This document shows, one piece after another, positions 1 to 6,180 of a DNA stretch of 6,951 nucleotides (position 1 is the first letter of the stretch; every line of letters begins with the position of its first letter). The position numbers and the translations under genes are program-made. This DNA is from Enterococcaceae bacterium. GTDB lineage: Bacteria; Bacillota; Bacilli; Lactobacillales; Catellicoccaceae. Where the stretch lies: NCBI GenBank assembly GCA_030150665.1, contig JASLFJ010000037.1, positions 1-6,951 of the forward strand. The letters are read 5' to 3'. Under the pieces are notes generated by a model. It was not told the origin of the DNA. It was given only the letters and a program-made list of their open reading frames with translations, and did no database searches.

Positions 1-134
1 AAAAAGGAGATCTAACGATTGAAACTCAAGATACTCCTCGTACACTCGATGAAATTTTAGAACAAGTTACTCATATTTTTAAAGAACTCTTTCAACAAAC
101 ACTTTTATTTGAAATAAAACGTGACCAAGTGTAA
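1..134 (+). CDS. 3' end of an unidentified plus-strand gene
   Basis: An open frame enters from the left edge (codons start at base 3) and ends at TAA 132-134, giving about 43 residues. It begins KGDLTIETQD, continues through an amphipathic helix (about TLDEILEQVTHIFKELFQQ) and ends in KRDQV. A short beta-like stretch followed by a terminal helix loosely recalls the end of bacterial PH-like (bPH2) domains, but this is only an impression and no function is assigned. The gene converges on the DUF308 gene and both end at the shared terminator at 137-192. An AAGGAG stretch at 4-9 looks like a ribosome binding site but is not followed by a usable ATG, GTG or TTG in this frame, so I read the frame as a continuing gene and not as a separate small one. 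Confidence 0.5.
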   Translation, partial: KGDLTIETQDTPRTLDEILEQVTHIFKELFQQTLLFEIKRDQV

Positions 135-136
135 TT

Positions 137-192
137 AAAAAAAATCTCCTTATCTGTTGCCTACGCAACACACAGATAAGGAGATTTTTTTT
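137..192. terminator. bidirectional intrinsic terminator, perfect 21-bp stem
   Basis: Bases 137-157 are the exact reverse complement of 172-192. The stem starts with eight A and ends with eight T, so it gives a U-run on both strands. It serves the plus-strand gene ending at 134 and the minus-strand DUF308 gene, whose TAA stop (191-193) overlaps the stem foot. The loop holds a second pairing, TGTTGC (155-160) with GCAACA (165-170) around CTAC, which can extend the hairpin with a small bulge. Confidence 0.93.
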
Positions 193-910
193 AAGATATA
201 TGTTTCCGTTTAGATTTAGGTCTACGTTTATTTTTAGAAGTGTTCTTTTTTGCTGTATGTTGCTGTTTAGAAGATGGTAAATGATTTTTTGAAGGTGTAT
301 ATTTTCTTTTGCTTTGTTGTTTTTTTAAGGGCTTTTTAGACAAACGTTTAAGAAATTTAGGTTTAATGAGTCCCCCAAATAGTTTACTGATACCATTAAA
401 TAAAAAATAAAGACTAACCCAAAGTACCACACTTAACCGACTATCATCTGGAGCTAATAATAACACAAGTCCTATTAAACTATTTAATAAATATATAATC
501 ATAGCAGACCAATAATAACTTGTATTAATACGTTTTGCTACATCCAATGTAAACAGAGAAATAATAGAGTCTACAATAAACCAAGCTCCTAAAAGCATTG
601 CAACTTCATCTAAAGATAATTGATGTTTGATCAAAAAAATAATACCAATAATAATATCTAAAATACCAATAATGATGGGTGCATAAGCACGATTAGGCGT
701 ATATTTTTTTAATCGACTTCGATTATATATCTCTAAAATCCCCTTAATTACTGAAAAAACACCAAAAATAATCAATTGGTCTAAAATATACTCACTGGGA
801 ATTACCCATATCATCAAGACAAATAATAAATAAATAATACCTGATAATACTTTAATACTACGATAAGTTCCTAAAATATGTTGACTCGGGTGTACCTGTT
901 TTCTTGTCAT
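191..910 (-). CDS. DUF308/HdeD-like six-helix membrane protein with polybasic tail
   Basis: An integral membrane protein of 239 residues. The longest frame opens at 937, but the ATG at 908-910 is the better start because AAAGGGG (919-925) lies 8 nt ahead of it, while the ATG at 935-937 has no ribosome binding site. Six hydrophobic segments are visible, at about residues 21-38, 42-61, 77-95, 103-122, 133-152 and 158-180. They form paired helices joined by short loops, with repeats of the type GILDIIIGIIFL and GAWFIVDSIISL, typical of the DUF308 (HdeD) family. HdeD is linked to acid resistance in enteric bacteria, but the role in Firmicutes is not established. After the last helix comes a tail of about 58 residues with 23 Lys/Arg and no Asp or Glu, probably cytosolic. 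The gene follows cshA on the same strand, behind a terminator, and I see no convincing promoter of its own. The family call is from sequence character only. Confidence 0.75.
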   Translation of the reverse strand: MTRKQVHPSQHILGTYRSIKVLSGIIYLLFVLMIWVIPSEYILDQLIIFGVFSVIKGILEIYNRSRLKKYTPNRAYAPIIIGILDIIIGIIFLIKHQLSLDEVAMLLGAWFIVDSIISLFTLDVAKRINTSYYWSAMIIYLLNSLIGLVLLLAPDDSRLSVVLWVSLYFLFNGISKLFGGLIKPKFLKRLSKKPLKKQQSKRKYTPSKNHLPSSKQQHTAKKNTSKNKRRPKSKRKHIS

Positions 911-918
911 ATATAAAA

Positions 919-925
919 CCCCTTT
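919..925 (-). promoter_or_regulatory. ribosome binding site that sets the DUF308 gene start
   Basis: The minus strand reads AAAGGGG 8 nt before the ATG at 908-910. It lies inside the longer frame opened at 937, which argues that the first nine codons of that frame are not translated. Confidence 0.75.
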
Positions 926-940
926 CATAATAATCATAAC

Positions 941-980
941 AAAAAAACACTAAGATCTTGAATAATAGATCTTAGTGTTT
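941..980 (-). terminator. intrinsic terminator after cshA
   Basis: AAACACTAAGATCT (945-958) pairs exactly with AGATCTTAGTGTTT (967-980), a 14-bp stem around an 8-nt loop. On the minus strand the stem is followed by T from 947 down to 941, a U-run of seven. The stem begins 14 nt past the cshA stop. There is no T-run on the plus side, so it acts in the cshA direction. The DUF308 gene starts 31 nt beyond it. Confidence 0.88.
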
Positions 981-994
981 AAAAATCAATGAGC

Positions 995-2470
995 TTAAGA
1001 TTCTTTAGAACGAATTACGAATTTAGGATTGTTTTGATTCTTATTTTTATTTTTCTTTTGCGAATGATTATAAGATCCACCACGACGACGATCATTTTGT
1101 CCATAACGTGATTTCTTTTGTTTTCCTTTAAACTGTTGTTTTTTCTTAGGTGAAGGAAGTGGACGCTCTGGAGTAATTTTTACAGGAATTTCAGAAGCAT
1201 CTTTAGACATTTGTTTTACAAGTACAGCAACTAATGTCTCTGCATCATATTGCATTAATAATTCTGCAACAGGTGCTTCATATTTTTCTAAATTACCTTG
1301 TTCAATCTGTTCTTGAATTGCAGATAATGCATTTCCTAATTGCCCTTGAAAGGCTTCACGTTCTGAAGGTGGACGTAGAGGCTTCATTCTCTTTTTCGTC
1401 AACTCTTCAATCACATGTAAGTAACCCATTTCATTATTAGTTACAAAGGTAACCGAGCTACCTCCCTTACCTGCTCTTCCTGTTCGTCCTATTCTATGCA
1501 CATAACTTTCTGGATCTTGAGGAATATCATAATTATAAACATGCGTCACTCCTGAGATATCTAATCCACGTGCAGCTACATCGGTAGCCACTAAAATATC
1601 TAGTTTCCCAGACTTAAATGCTTTAAGGACACTCATTCTTTTTTGTTGAGAAAGATCGCCATGAATACCTTCTGCACGATATCCTCTAAGTTCTAATCCT
1701 TTAGCTAACTCGTCAACACGACGTTTTGTTCTACCAAAAACAATCGTTAGTTCTGGTTTTTGAACATCTAATAAACGTGTCATAATATCAAATTTTTCAT
1801 ATTCTTTACAGCGAATATAATATTGATCAATAAGACTTGCTGTCATCTCTTTCGCTTTAATTTGAACATGTTCTGGATTTTTCATAAAACGAACCCCAAT
1901 TTGTTTAATAGATTGTGGCATCGTTGCTGAAAAAAGTAATGTTTGACGCTCTTTAGGGGTTTTGGCAATAATCGCTTCAATATCTTCTAAAAATCCCATA
2001 TTTAACATTTCATCAGCTTCATCTAAGACTAATGTATTCACATGAGATAAATCTAATGTTTTACGTTTAATATGATCTAATAACCGTCCTGGAGTCCCTA
2101 CAACAATCTGTGGAGTATCCTTTAACATTCTAATTTGACGGCCAATATCTGCTCCACCATAAACAACTTGTACGCGTACTTTTTTATCTTTTCCTAAACG
2201 GTATAACTCTTCTTGTGTTTGAATCGCAAGTTCTCTAGTCGGAGCAATCACTAATCCTTGTACTTGCTTTTGACTTGGATCCATCTTTTCTAACATCGGC
2301 AGACCAAAAGCTGCTGTTTTTCCTGTTCCTGTTTGTGCCTGACCAATGACATCTTTACCTTCTAAAGCTAAAGGAATCGTTCCTGCCTGAATGGGAGTGG
2401 CTTCCTCAAATCCTGCACGCTGAACGGCTTGTAATAGTTCTGGGGATAATGCTAATTCTTCAAATTTCAA
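995..2470 (-). CDS. cshA: DEAD-box ATP-dependent RNA helicase CshA
   Basis: A 491-residue DEAD-box helicase. RecA-like domain 1 carries the Q motif (GFEEATPIQ, 20-28), motif I AQTGTGKT (45-52), Ia PTRELA (77-82), Ib TPGR (126-129), II DEAD (150-153) and III SAT (181-183). Domain 2 carries the motif IV region VFGRT (244-248), V ATDVAARGLDI (295-305) and VI HRIGRTGRAG (325-334). All catalytic motifs are intact. The C-terminal part from about 440 is a Lys/Arg/Asn/Gln-rich disordered tail, as usual for CshA, that likely contacts RNA. In Bacilli, CshA unwinds RNA duplexes, associates with the RNA degradosome and helps growth in the cold. The start is a TTG at 2468-2470, 7 nt after AAGGAGG (2478-2484). 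No ATG fits, and the sequence begins MKFEEL as enterococcal relatives do. It lies downstream of murF with a 202-nt gap that holds a candidate promoter and a structured leader, and ends at its own terminator. Confidence 0.97.
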   Translation of the reverse strand: MKFEELALSPELLQAVQRAGFEEATPIQAGTIPLALEGKDVIGQAQTGTGKTAAFGLPMLEKMDPSQKQVQGLVIAPTRELAIQTQEELYRLGKDKKVRVQVVYGGADIGRQIRMLKDTPQIVVGTPGRLLDHIKRKTLDLSHVNTLVLDEADEMLNMGFLEDIEAIIAKTPKERQTLLFSATMPQSIKQIGVRFMKNPEHVQIKAKEMTASLIDQYYIRCKEYEKFDIMTRLLDVQKPELTIVFGRTKRRVDELAKGLELRGYRAEGIHGDLSQQKRMSVLKAFKSGKLDILVATDVAARGLDISGVTHVYNYDIPQDPESYVHRIGRTGRAGKGGSSVTFVTNNEMGYLHVIEELTKKRMKPLRPPSEREAFQGQLGNALSAIQEQIEQGNLEKYEAPVAELLMQYDAETLVAVLVKQMSKDASEIPVKITPERPLPSPKKKQQFKGKQKKSRYGQNDRRRGGSYNHSQKKNKNKNQNNPKFVIRSKES

Positions 2471-2477
2471 ATGAAAT

Positions 2478-2484
2478 CCTCCTT
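2478..2484 (-). promoter_or_regulatory. strong ribosome binding site for the TTG start of cshA
   Basis: The minus strand has AAGGAGG 7 nt before TTG at 2468-2470. It fixes the non-ATG start, since no ATG or GTG lies at a suitable distance in frame. Confidence 0.88.
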
Positions 2485-2522
2485 ATATTTATCATGACTA
2501 ATATTTGATACTTCGTTGTACG

Positions 2523-2614
2523 GAAAAAGAACACATAGGTTCATATTTATAGGTATATTATTTATCTTATGAGTTATCTATTTAACTACATCACGGATGA
2601 CGAGGTTCTTTTTC
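2523..2614 (-). promoter_or_regulatory. candidate structured 5' leader element of cshA
   Basis: Within the murF-cshA gap the minus-strand RNA would have GAAAAAGAAC (2614-2605) pairing with GUUCUUUUUC (2532-2523), a 10-bp closing helix. Inside are small hairpins: CAUC-CGU-GAUG (2599-2589), AGUUA-loop-UAACU (2587-2572), and a possible UCAUA/UAUGA helix (2572-2568 with 2545-2541). A competing short hairpin GAAC-CUAUGU-GUUC (2542-2529) is followed by five U and would use the 3' strand of the closing helix. Long structured leaders are known for cold-shock and helicase genes, but I do not match this one to a named RNA family. The pairings are seen; a regulatory role is inferred. Confidence 0.4.
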
Positions 2615-2637
2615 TAGTGCCATCTTGCATCTTATCC

Positions 2638-2665
2638 ATTCTATCATAAATACGCAATAAAGCAA
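2638..2665 (-). promoter_or_regulatory. candidate sigma-A promoter for cshA
   Basis: On the minus strand TTGCTT (2665-2660) and TAGAAT (2643-2638) are separated by 16 nt. The -10 box matches the consensus at five of six bases and the -35 box at only three. Transcription would begin near 2631 and give a leader of about 160 nt. The -35 begins 8 nt past the murF stop, so cshA can be driven separately from ddl-murF. Confidence 0.5.
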
Positions 2666-2672
2666 ACATTCA

Positions 2673-4064
2673 CTATGCATCCAATAAATATTGAACAAGT
2701 TTATCTAACTGCATCCCCCGGCTACCTTTAACTAACCAAATATCATTGTCTGATAACGATTGTTTGACATCTTGATAAAAAAGTGCTTCTTGACCTATTT
2801 CATAATAGTGAATATGGTCTAGATCATAAACATTGACTAACTGATCATATAAATCTTTCATACATGTACCATAAAGCCAAACATCTAAAATCTCTTTAGG
2901 ATCTAAATCATCACTTAAAGCTTGATGATATATTTTAGATTGTGCTCCTAACTCTAACATATCGCCTAAAATCACACGTTTATCCTTAGAGGTCTTTAAA
3001 TCAGTAAACTCAGATAAAATAGCTTTTACAGCAGTAGGATTGGCATTATAAACATCACTTAAAATAGGAATACCAGTATCTGTATAACACCATTCTGTAC
3101 GCTGCTTTGTCAATTTAAATGACTGTAATCCTTGATTCACCATTTTGATATCGATATTAAAATACATCCCAATCGCAATCGCAATCAAAGCATTTAATAC
3201 ATTATAATCCCCTAAAACAGGAATCTTAAAAGATTCATTAGGGACTGATAACAGTCGAAAATAGGTAGCTTGAGCTGTCTTAACAATATCGGTAGCTGTT
3301 ATATCATATTCATGAGTCTCACTGATCCCAAAAGTAACCGTTGTTTGTGATTTTCTCATATATTGTGTTAATAAAGGTTCATTTCCTGGGATCACTAAAG
3401 GATGCGTTAAAGGAAGCGTATCAATAATCTCTAATTTACTTTTTGCAATGGCTTCTCGACTTCCAAAATATTCAATGTGTGATTCGCCAATCAATGTAAT
3501 AGCTGCAATATCTGGAGGAGCTATTTGTACAAGGGTTAATAAATCTCCAGGATGATCCATTCCCATTTCTAAAACTAAGACTTCTGTATTTTCTGGCATC
3601 GACAAAATCGTATAAGGAACTCCTAATTCATTATTAAAATTACCTACCGTAGCATATGTCCTATAACTTTGTTTTAATACTGCATAGGTCATATCTTTCG
3701 TTGTTGTTTTTCCATTACTTCCCGTAATGGCAACTACTTTAGGATTTACCGTGCGTAAATATCCTTGAGCGATTTCTTGATACGCTTTTTGTGTATCTAA
3801 CACAACAATATGTGGAGTTTCTGTATAAGGACATGGCCCATGATCTGCTTGCCAAAAAAAACTTAACGCCCCTTGATGAAGCGCTTCTTGAATAAACTCA
3901 TGTCCATCTCTTGTTCCAATTAGAGGGACAAAAAAACTATCGTTTATTAAACGACGCGTATCAAAATCAATCACTGAAATTTCTTGTTGTAAAGATATGT
4001 GTTCTGGTAAATGTACAGATTCATAATTAACAAACTCAAGTAATTGTTGCCACGTTACTGACAT
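2673..4064 (-). CDS. murF: UDP-MurNAc-tripeptide:D-Ala-D-Ala ligase MurF
   Basis: A cytosolic Mur ligase that adds D-Ala-D-Ala to UDP-MurNAc-tripeptide using ATP, the last cytosolic peptide step of peptidoglycan synthesis. With the start chosen here it has 463 residues, normal for MurF. The ATP-binding loop ITGSNGKTTTKD is at 113-124, NFNNELGVP follows at about 142, EMGMDHPG at 166-173, the IGESHIEYFGS stretch at about 192 with the lysine-bearing AIAKSK near 206 (the carbamylated-Lys region of Mur ligases), DVYNANPTA at about 337, LGDMLELG at 366 and VKGSRGMQLDKL near 445. LGDYN at 284 has Tyr where many Mur ligases have His. The frame opens with an ATG at 4071-4073, but AGAAAGG (4074-4080) abuts that codon and sits 9 nt before the ATG at 4062-4064, so I take the second. 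ddl lies 60 nt upstream with a terminator between. Confidence 0.96.
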   Translation of the reverse strand: MSVTWQQLLEFVNYESVHLPEHISLQQEISVIDFDTRRLINDSFFVPLIGTRDGHEFIQEALHQGALSFFWQADHGPCPYTETPHIVVLDTQKAYQEIAQGYLRTVNPKVVAITGSNGKTTTKDMTYAVLKQSYRTYATVGNFNNELGVPYTILSMPENTEVLVLEMGMDHPGDLLTLVQIAPPDIAAITLIGESHIEYFGSREAIAKSKLEIIDTLPLTHPLVIPGNEPLLTQYMRKSQTTVTFGISETHEYDITATDIVKTAQATYFRLLSVPNESFKIPVLGDYNVLNALIAIAIGMYFNIDIKMVNQGLQSFKLTKQRTEWCYTDTGIPILSDVYNANPTAVKAILSEFTDLKTSKDKRVILGDMLELGAQSKIYHQALSDDLDPKEILDVWLYGTCMKDLYDQLVNVYDLDHIHYYEIGQEALFYQDVKQSLSDNDIWLVKGSRGMQLDKLVQYLLDA

Positions 4065-4073
4065 CTTATTCAT

Positions 4074-4080
4074 CCTTTCT
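4074..4080 (-). promoter_or_regulatory. ribosome binding site that sets the murF start
   Basis: The minus strand reads AGAAAGG directly against the first possible ATG (4071-4073), leaving no spacer, and 9 nt before the next in-frame ATG (4062-4064). The spacing favours the second, giving a protein that begins MSVTWQQ. Confidence 0.7.
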
Positions 4081-4085
4081 AATAG

Positions 4086-4115
4086 AAAAAATCAGTGCAC
4101 AAAGATGCACTGATT
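4086..4115 (-). terminator. intrinsic terminator between ddl and murF
   Basis: AATCAGTGCA (4090-4099) pairs exactly with TGCACTGATT (4106-4115) around the 6-nt loop CAAAGA. On the minus strand the stem runs into six U (4091-4086). It starts 9 nt past the ddl stop and ends 6 nt before the murF ribosome binding site. It should stop part of the ddl transcripts and set murF expression by read-through, unless a promoter within ddl exists. Confidence 0.82.
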
Positions 4116-4124
4116 CAATATTGA

Positions 4125-5198
4125 TTACTGTTCTGAATCATCAGTATTTAATAATGTTGTCGCATAACACTGTTTTTCTTGATATCTAAGCAATGCCAAT
4201 TGAATTAATTCTTCAATTAAATCTCCATACTTAATGCCCATATGTTCCCAAAGCAGCGGATACATACTAAAAGGTGTAAAACCTGGCATCGTATTAATTT
4301 CATTTAAAAAGATTTCATGATTTGCGGTTAAGAAGAAATCACAGCGACTTAAGCCACTTCCATCTAAAGCAACATACGCTTCTTTAGCATATTGACGCAT
4401 TTGCTCTTGAATTTCTTCAGGAATTTGTGCAGGAATCTCTAATGTGACCTCATTTTTTTCATACTTATCTTCATAAGCATAAAAATCAACTGTCTTAACA
4501 ACTTCTCCTGGAAGACTTGTTCTAACTTCTTCATTTCCTAATACAGCTACTTCAATTTCTCTAGCTTCAATACCTTGTTCAACAACTACCCGATGATCAT
4601 AACAAAATGCATGATGAATCGCATCCACTAAAGCATCAGAATCTAAAACTTTACTAATGCCTACACTAGAGCCCATATTTGCAGGCTTAACAAACATTGG
4701 ATATACTAATGATCCCTCGCATTTTTCAATAATAGCTAGTGGGTCTTCTTTCCATAAACTTTTCATCACAGATACAAAAGGAACTTGAGGAATCCCAATT
4801 TGTTGTAAAATATGCTTTGTCATAATCTTATCCATACCACAAGCACTTGCTAATACACCTGTACCCACATAGGGCATCTCTAAAATTTCAAATAACCCCT
4901 GTATAGTTCCATCTTCTCCATTAGGCCCATGAAGCATTGGAAAAACAACAGTATCTTCTGCTTTAATATCTGCTGGTGTAATTTTATAACTGTTACGTTC
5001 ATCTAAAACAATATCCTTTAAGGCCTTAGGAGGTTCTGTTAAAATTTCTCGATAACGCCACCAAGAACCATCTCGATGAATATGTACTAACTCAACTTGA
5101 TAATACTCATAATACATCTCTTTTAATAACGAAAATGCTGACAAAATTGATACTTCATGTTCTGCACTTTTTCCACCATAAATGATAATAATCTTCAT
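4125..5198 (-). CDS. ddl: D-alanine--D-alanine ligase, Tyr-type
   Basis: An ATP-grasp ligase of 357 residues that joins two D-Ala to make the dipeptide used by MurF, next in the cluster. Family landmarks: GGKSAEHEVSILSA at 8-21 with the substrate-binding Glu13, MLHGPNGEDGTIQGL at 88-102, VGTGVLASACGMDK at 111-124, FVKPANMGSSVGISKV at 169-184 (ATP lysine and serine loop), EIEVAVLG at 214-221, RCDFF at 285-289 and NEINTMPGFTPFSMYP at 299-314 (metal-binding Glu and Asn). The omega-loop reads FYAYEDKY (239-246). Tyr246 falls where D-Ala-D-Ala ligases have Tyr and the D-Ala-D-lactate ligases of Leuconostoc and intrinsically vancomycin-resistant lactobacilli have Phe, so the product is expected to be D-Ala-D-Ala. 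The start ATG 5196-5198 follows GGAGG (5207-5211) by 8 nt. The 263-residue gene ends 32 nt upstream with no terminator between, so the two are likely co-transcribed. Confidence 0.97.
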   Translation of the reverse strand: MKIIIIYGGKSAEHEVSILSAFSLLKEMYYEYYQVELVHIHRDGSWWRYREILTEPPKALKDIVLDERNSYKITPADIKAEDTVVFPMLHGPNGEDGTIQGLFEILEMPYVGTGVLASACGMDKIMTKHILQQIGIPQVPFVSVMKSLWKEDPLAIIEKCEGSLVYPMFVKPANMGSSVGISKVLDSDALVDAIHHAFCYDHRVVVEQGIEAREIEVAVLGNEEVRTSLPGEVVKTVDFYAYEDKYEKNEVTLEIPAQIPEEIQEQMRQYAKEAYVALDGSGLSRCDFFLTANHEIFLNEINTMPGFTPFSMYPLLWEHMGIKYGDLIEELIQLALLRYQEKQCYATTLLNTDDSEQ

Positions 5199-5230
5199 CT
5201 ACTTGTCCTCCACATTGACTTCTAAACTTT

Positions 5231-6022
5231 TTATAGTTGATCACCAAACATTCTAAATGGTTGTGTTAACTCAAGTTCAGTACTTAAAAGTGTAATATCC
5301 CATTGCTTATGCATGGTATCATAAGATAAATAACCTATCTTTTGATTTTCTGAAGAATTTAATCTCAAAGATTGAATTCTTTGTAATTTATCTTCAACAA
5401 CATACATATCAAGTAATGCTCTTTGTTTATGATCGCTCGTTCCTAATTTAAATACTAATCCTTCTTGCATCGCACGTTTTAATTGTACAAGTAAATCTGG
5501 AGCAATAGGAGCTACCACTTCTGTTTTTTGAAAAAAATATTTTTTTCGATTAACATATGTACTCATTAACTGAGTTAAACGATGACTTAACATTTCATAA
5601 AAAATAGATAAGTGTCTAAAATAAATTTTTAAAATTTGATCTATACCTTCAAAATATACATAATTATTTTGTAACTTATAAAAGAAAGGAGAGTGCAAAT
5701 GCATTTTCATATGTCCGAAATAAAGTAACTCTGATATTTCTAAAGGTGTCAATTCTTTCACTAACTGAATATCTGAAAAATCAATCCATTTGATAGGCTT
5801 ACCATTTTTACTATTAATCGCAAAATATTGTTCAACATTTTGTATTCCTCGAACCATATTTAATCCTGTTCGAGATTCATACTCTCCCCATTTATCACTA
5901 GGATCTAGCAATAAAATATGTTCAGGAATTTCTGGAACAGCTGCTAGAAAATCTTGATAGGTAAGACCTTTAGATAAAATACAATTACTTGTATTATCGA
6001 GATGAACATAAATGCTATCCAT
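5231..6022 (-). CDS. unrecognised 263-residue protein, first gene of the ddl operon
   Basis: A well-supported gene: the ATG at 6020-6022 follows AAAGGAGG (6031-6038) by 8 nt, the frame is uninterrupted, and ddl follows 32 nt beyond its stop. I do not recognise a domain. No signal peptide or convincing membrane segment is visible, so it should be cytosolic. An N-terminal part (1-60) has LLLDPSDKWGEYESRTGLNMVRG, followed at about 63-90 by a beta-like stretch. A Tyr/Phe/His-rich middle (about 91-145, with LTPLEISELLYFGHMK, HLHSPFFYKL and a long helix IDQILKIYFRHLSIFYEML) is the most distinctive part. The C-terminal half (about 171-263) is a mix of helices and strands ending in ITLLSTELELTQPFRMFG. 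It leads a unit with D-Ala-D-Ala synthesis, so a link to cell wall or division is possible but only by position. No catalytic motif is evident. Confidence 0.88.
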   Translation of the reverse strand: MDSIYVHLDNTSNCILSKGLTYQDFLAAVPEIPEHILLLDPSDKWGEYESRTGLNMVRGIQNVEQYFAINSKNGKPIKWIDFSDIQLVKELTPLEISELLYFGHMKMHLHSPFFYKLQNNYVYFEGIDQILKIYFRHLSIFYEMLSHRLTQLMSTYVNRKKYFFQKTEVVAPIAPDLLVQLKRAMQEGLVFKLGTSDHKQRALLDMYVVEDKLQRIQSLRLNSSENQKIGYLSYDTMHKQWDITLLSTELELTQPFRMFGDQL

Positions 6023-6041
6023 AAATCACTCCTCCTTTCAT

Positions 6042-6175
6042 ATAATTTTCATATTTGAATCACTTATTTTATTTTTATGTATTACCTATATTTAAAGAAA
6101 GAATACCCTGATCCAATTTTAACATATGTAATAATGAATGACTATCATTTATGAATCACAAATATGAAAAATTAT
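6042..6175. repeat. imperfect inverted repeat in the divergent promoter region
   Basis: ATAATTTTCATATTTG (6042-6057) is the reverse complement of CAAATATGAAAAATTAT (6159-6175) apart from one extra A. The heptamer GAATCAC also occurs twice in direct orientation next to the arms (6057-6063 and 6153-6159). The right arm lies between the two candidate divergent promoters; the left arm lies in the leader of the ddl operon, just upstream of the ribosome binding site. It could be an operator pair or chance in AT-rich DNA. Confidence 0.4.
6116..6144 (-). promoter_or_regulatory. candidate extended -10 promoter of the 263-aa gene/ddl operon
   Basis: On the minus strand TAGTCA (6144-6139) and TAAAAT (6121-6116) are 17 nt apart, and TG lies one base before the -10 (extended -10). 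The -35 matches four of six consensus bases and the -10 five of six. Transcription would start near 6109 and give a leader of about 85 nt. A short palindrome AATGA-CTA-TCATT (6137-6149) covers the -35 and might be an operator. Confidence 0.6.
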
Positions 6176-6180
6176 GCAAG

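Noticed and set aside
19..60. TTG at 19-21 as the start of a small gene behind AAGGAG
   Set aside because: The frame stops after 13 codons and the product is not protein-like. The frame ending at 134 is better supported.
1234..1440. Plus-strand open frame of 68 codons
   Set aside because: It lies antisense inside cshA, has no ribosome binding site, and its product has no sensible domain. It is a shadow of the helicase gene.
2577..2655. Short minus-strand frames of 10-18 codons in the cshA leader, candidates for a leader peptide
   Set aside because: Several ATG codons open short frames, but none has a ribosome binding site, and the earliest lie at or before the predicted transcription start.
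4125..5198. Possible vancomycin-resistance ligase (VanA/VanB type)
   Set aside because: The omega-loop has the D-Ala-D-Ala type Tyr, and no vanH, vanX or two-component genes are nearby. The murF and cshA context is that of the housekeeping ligase.
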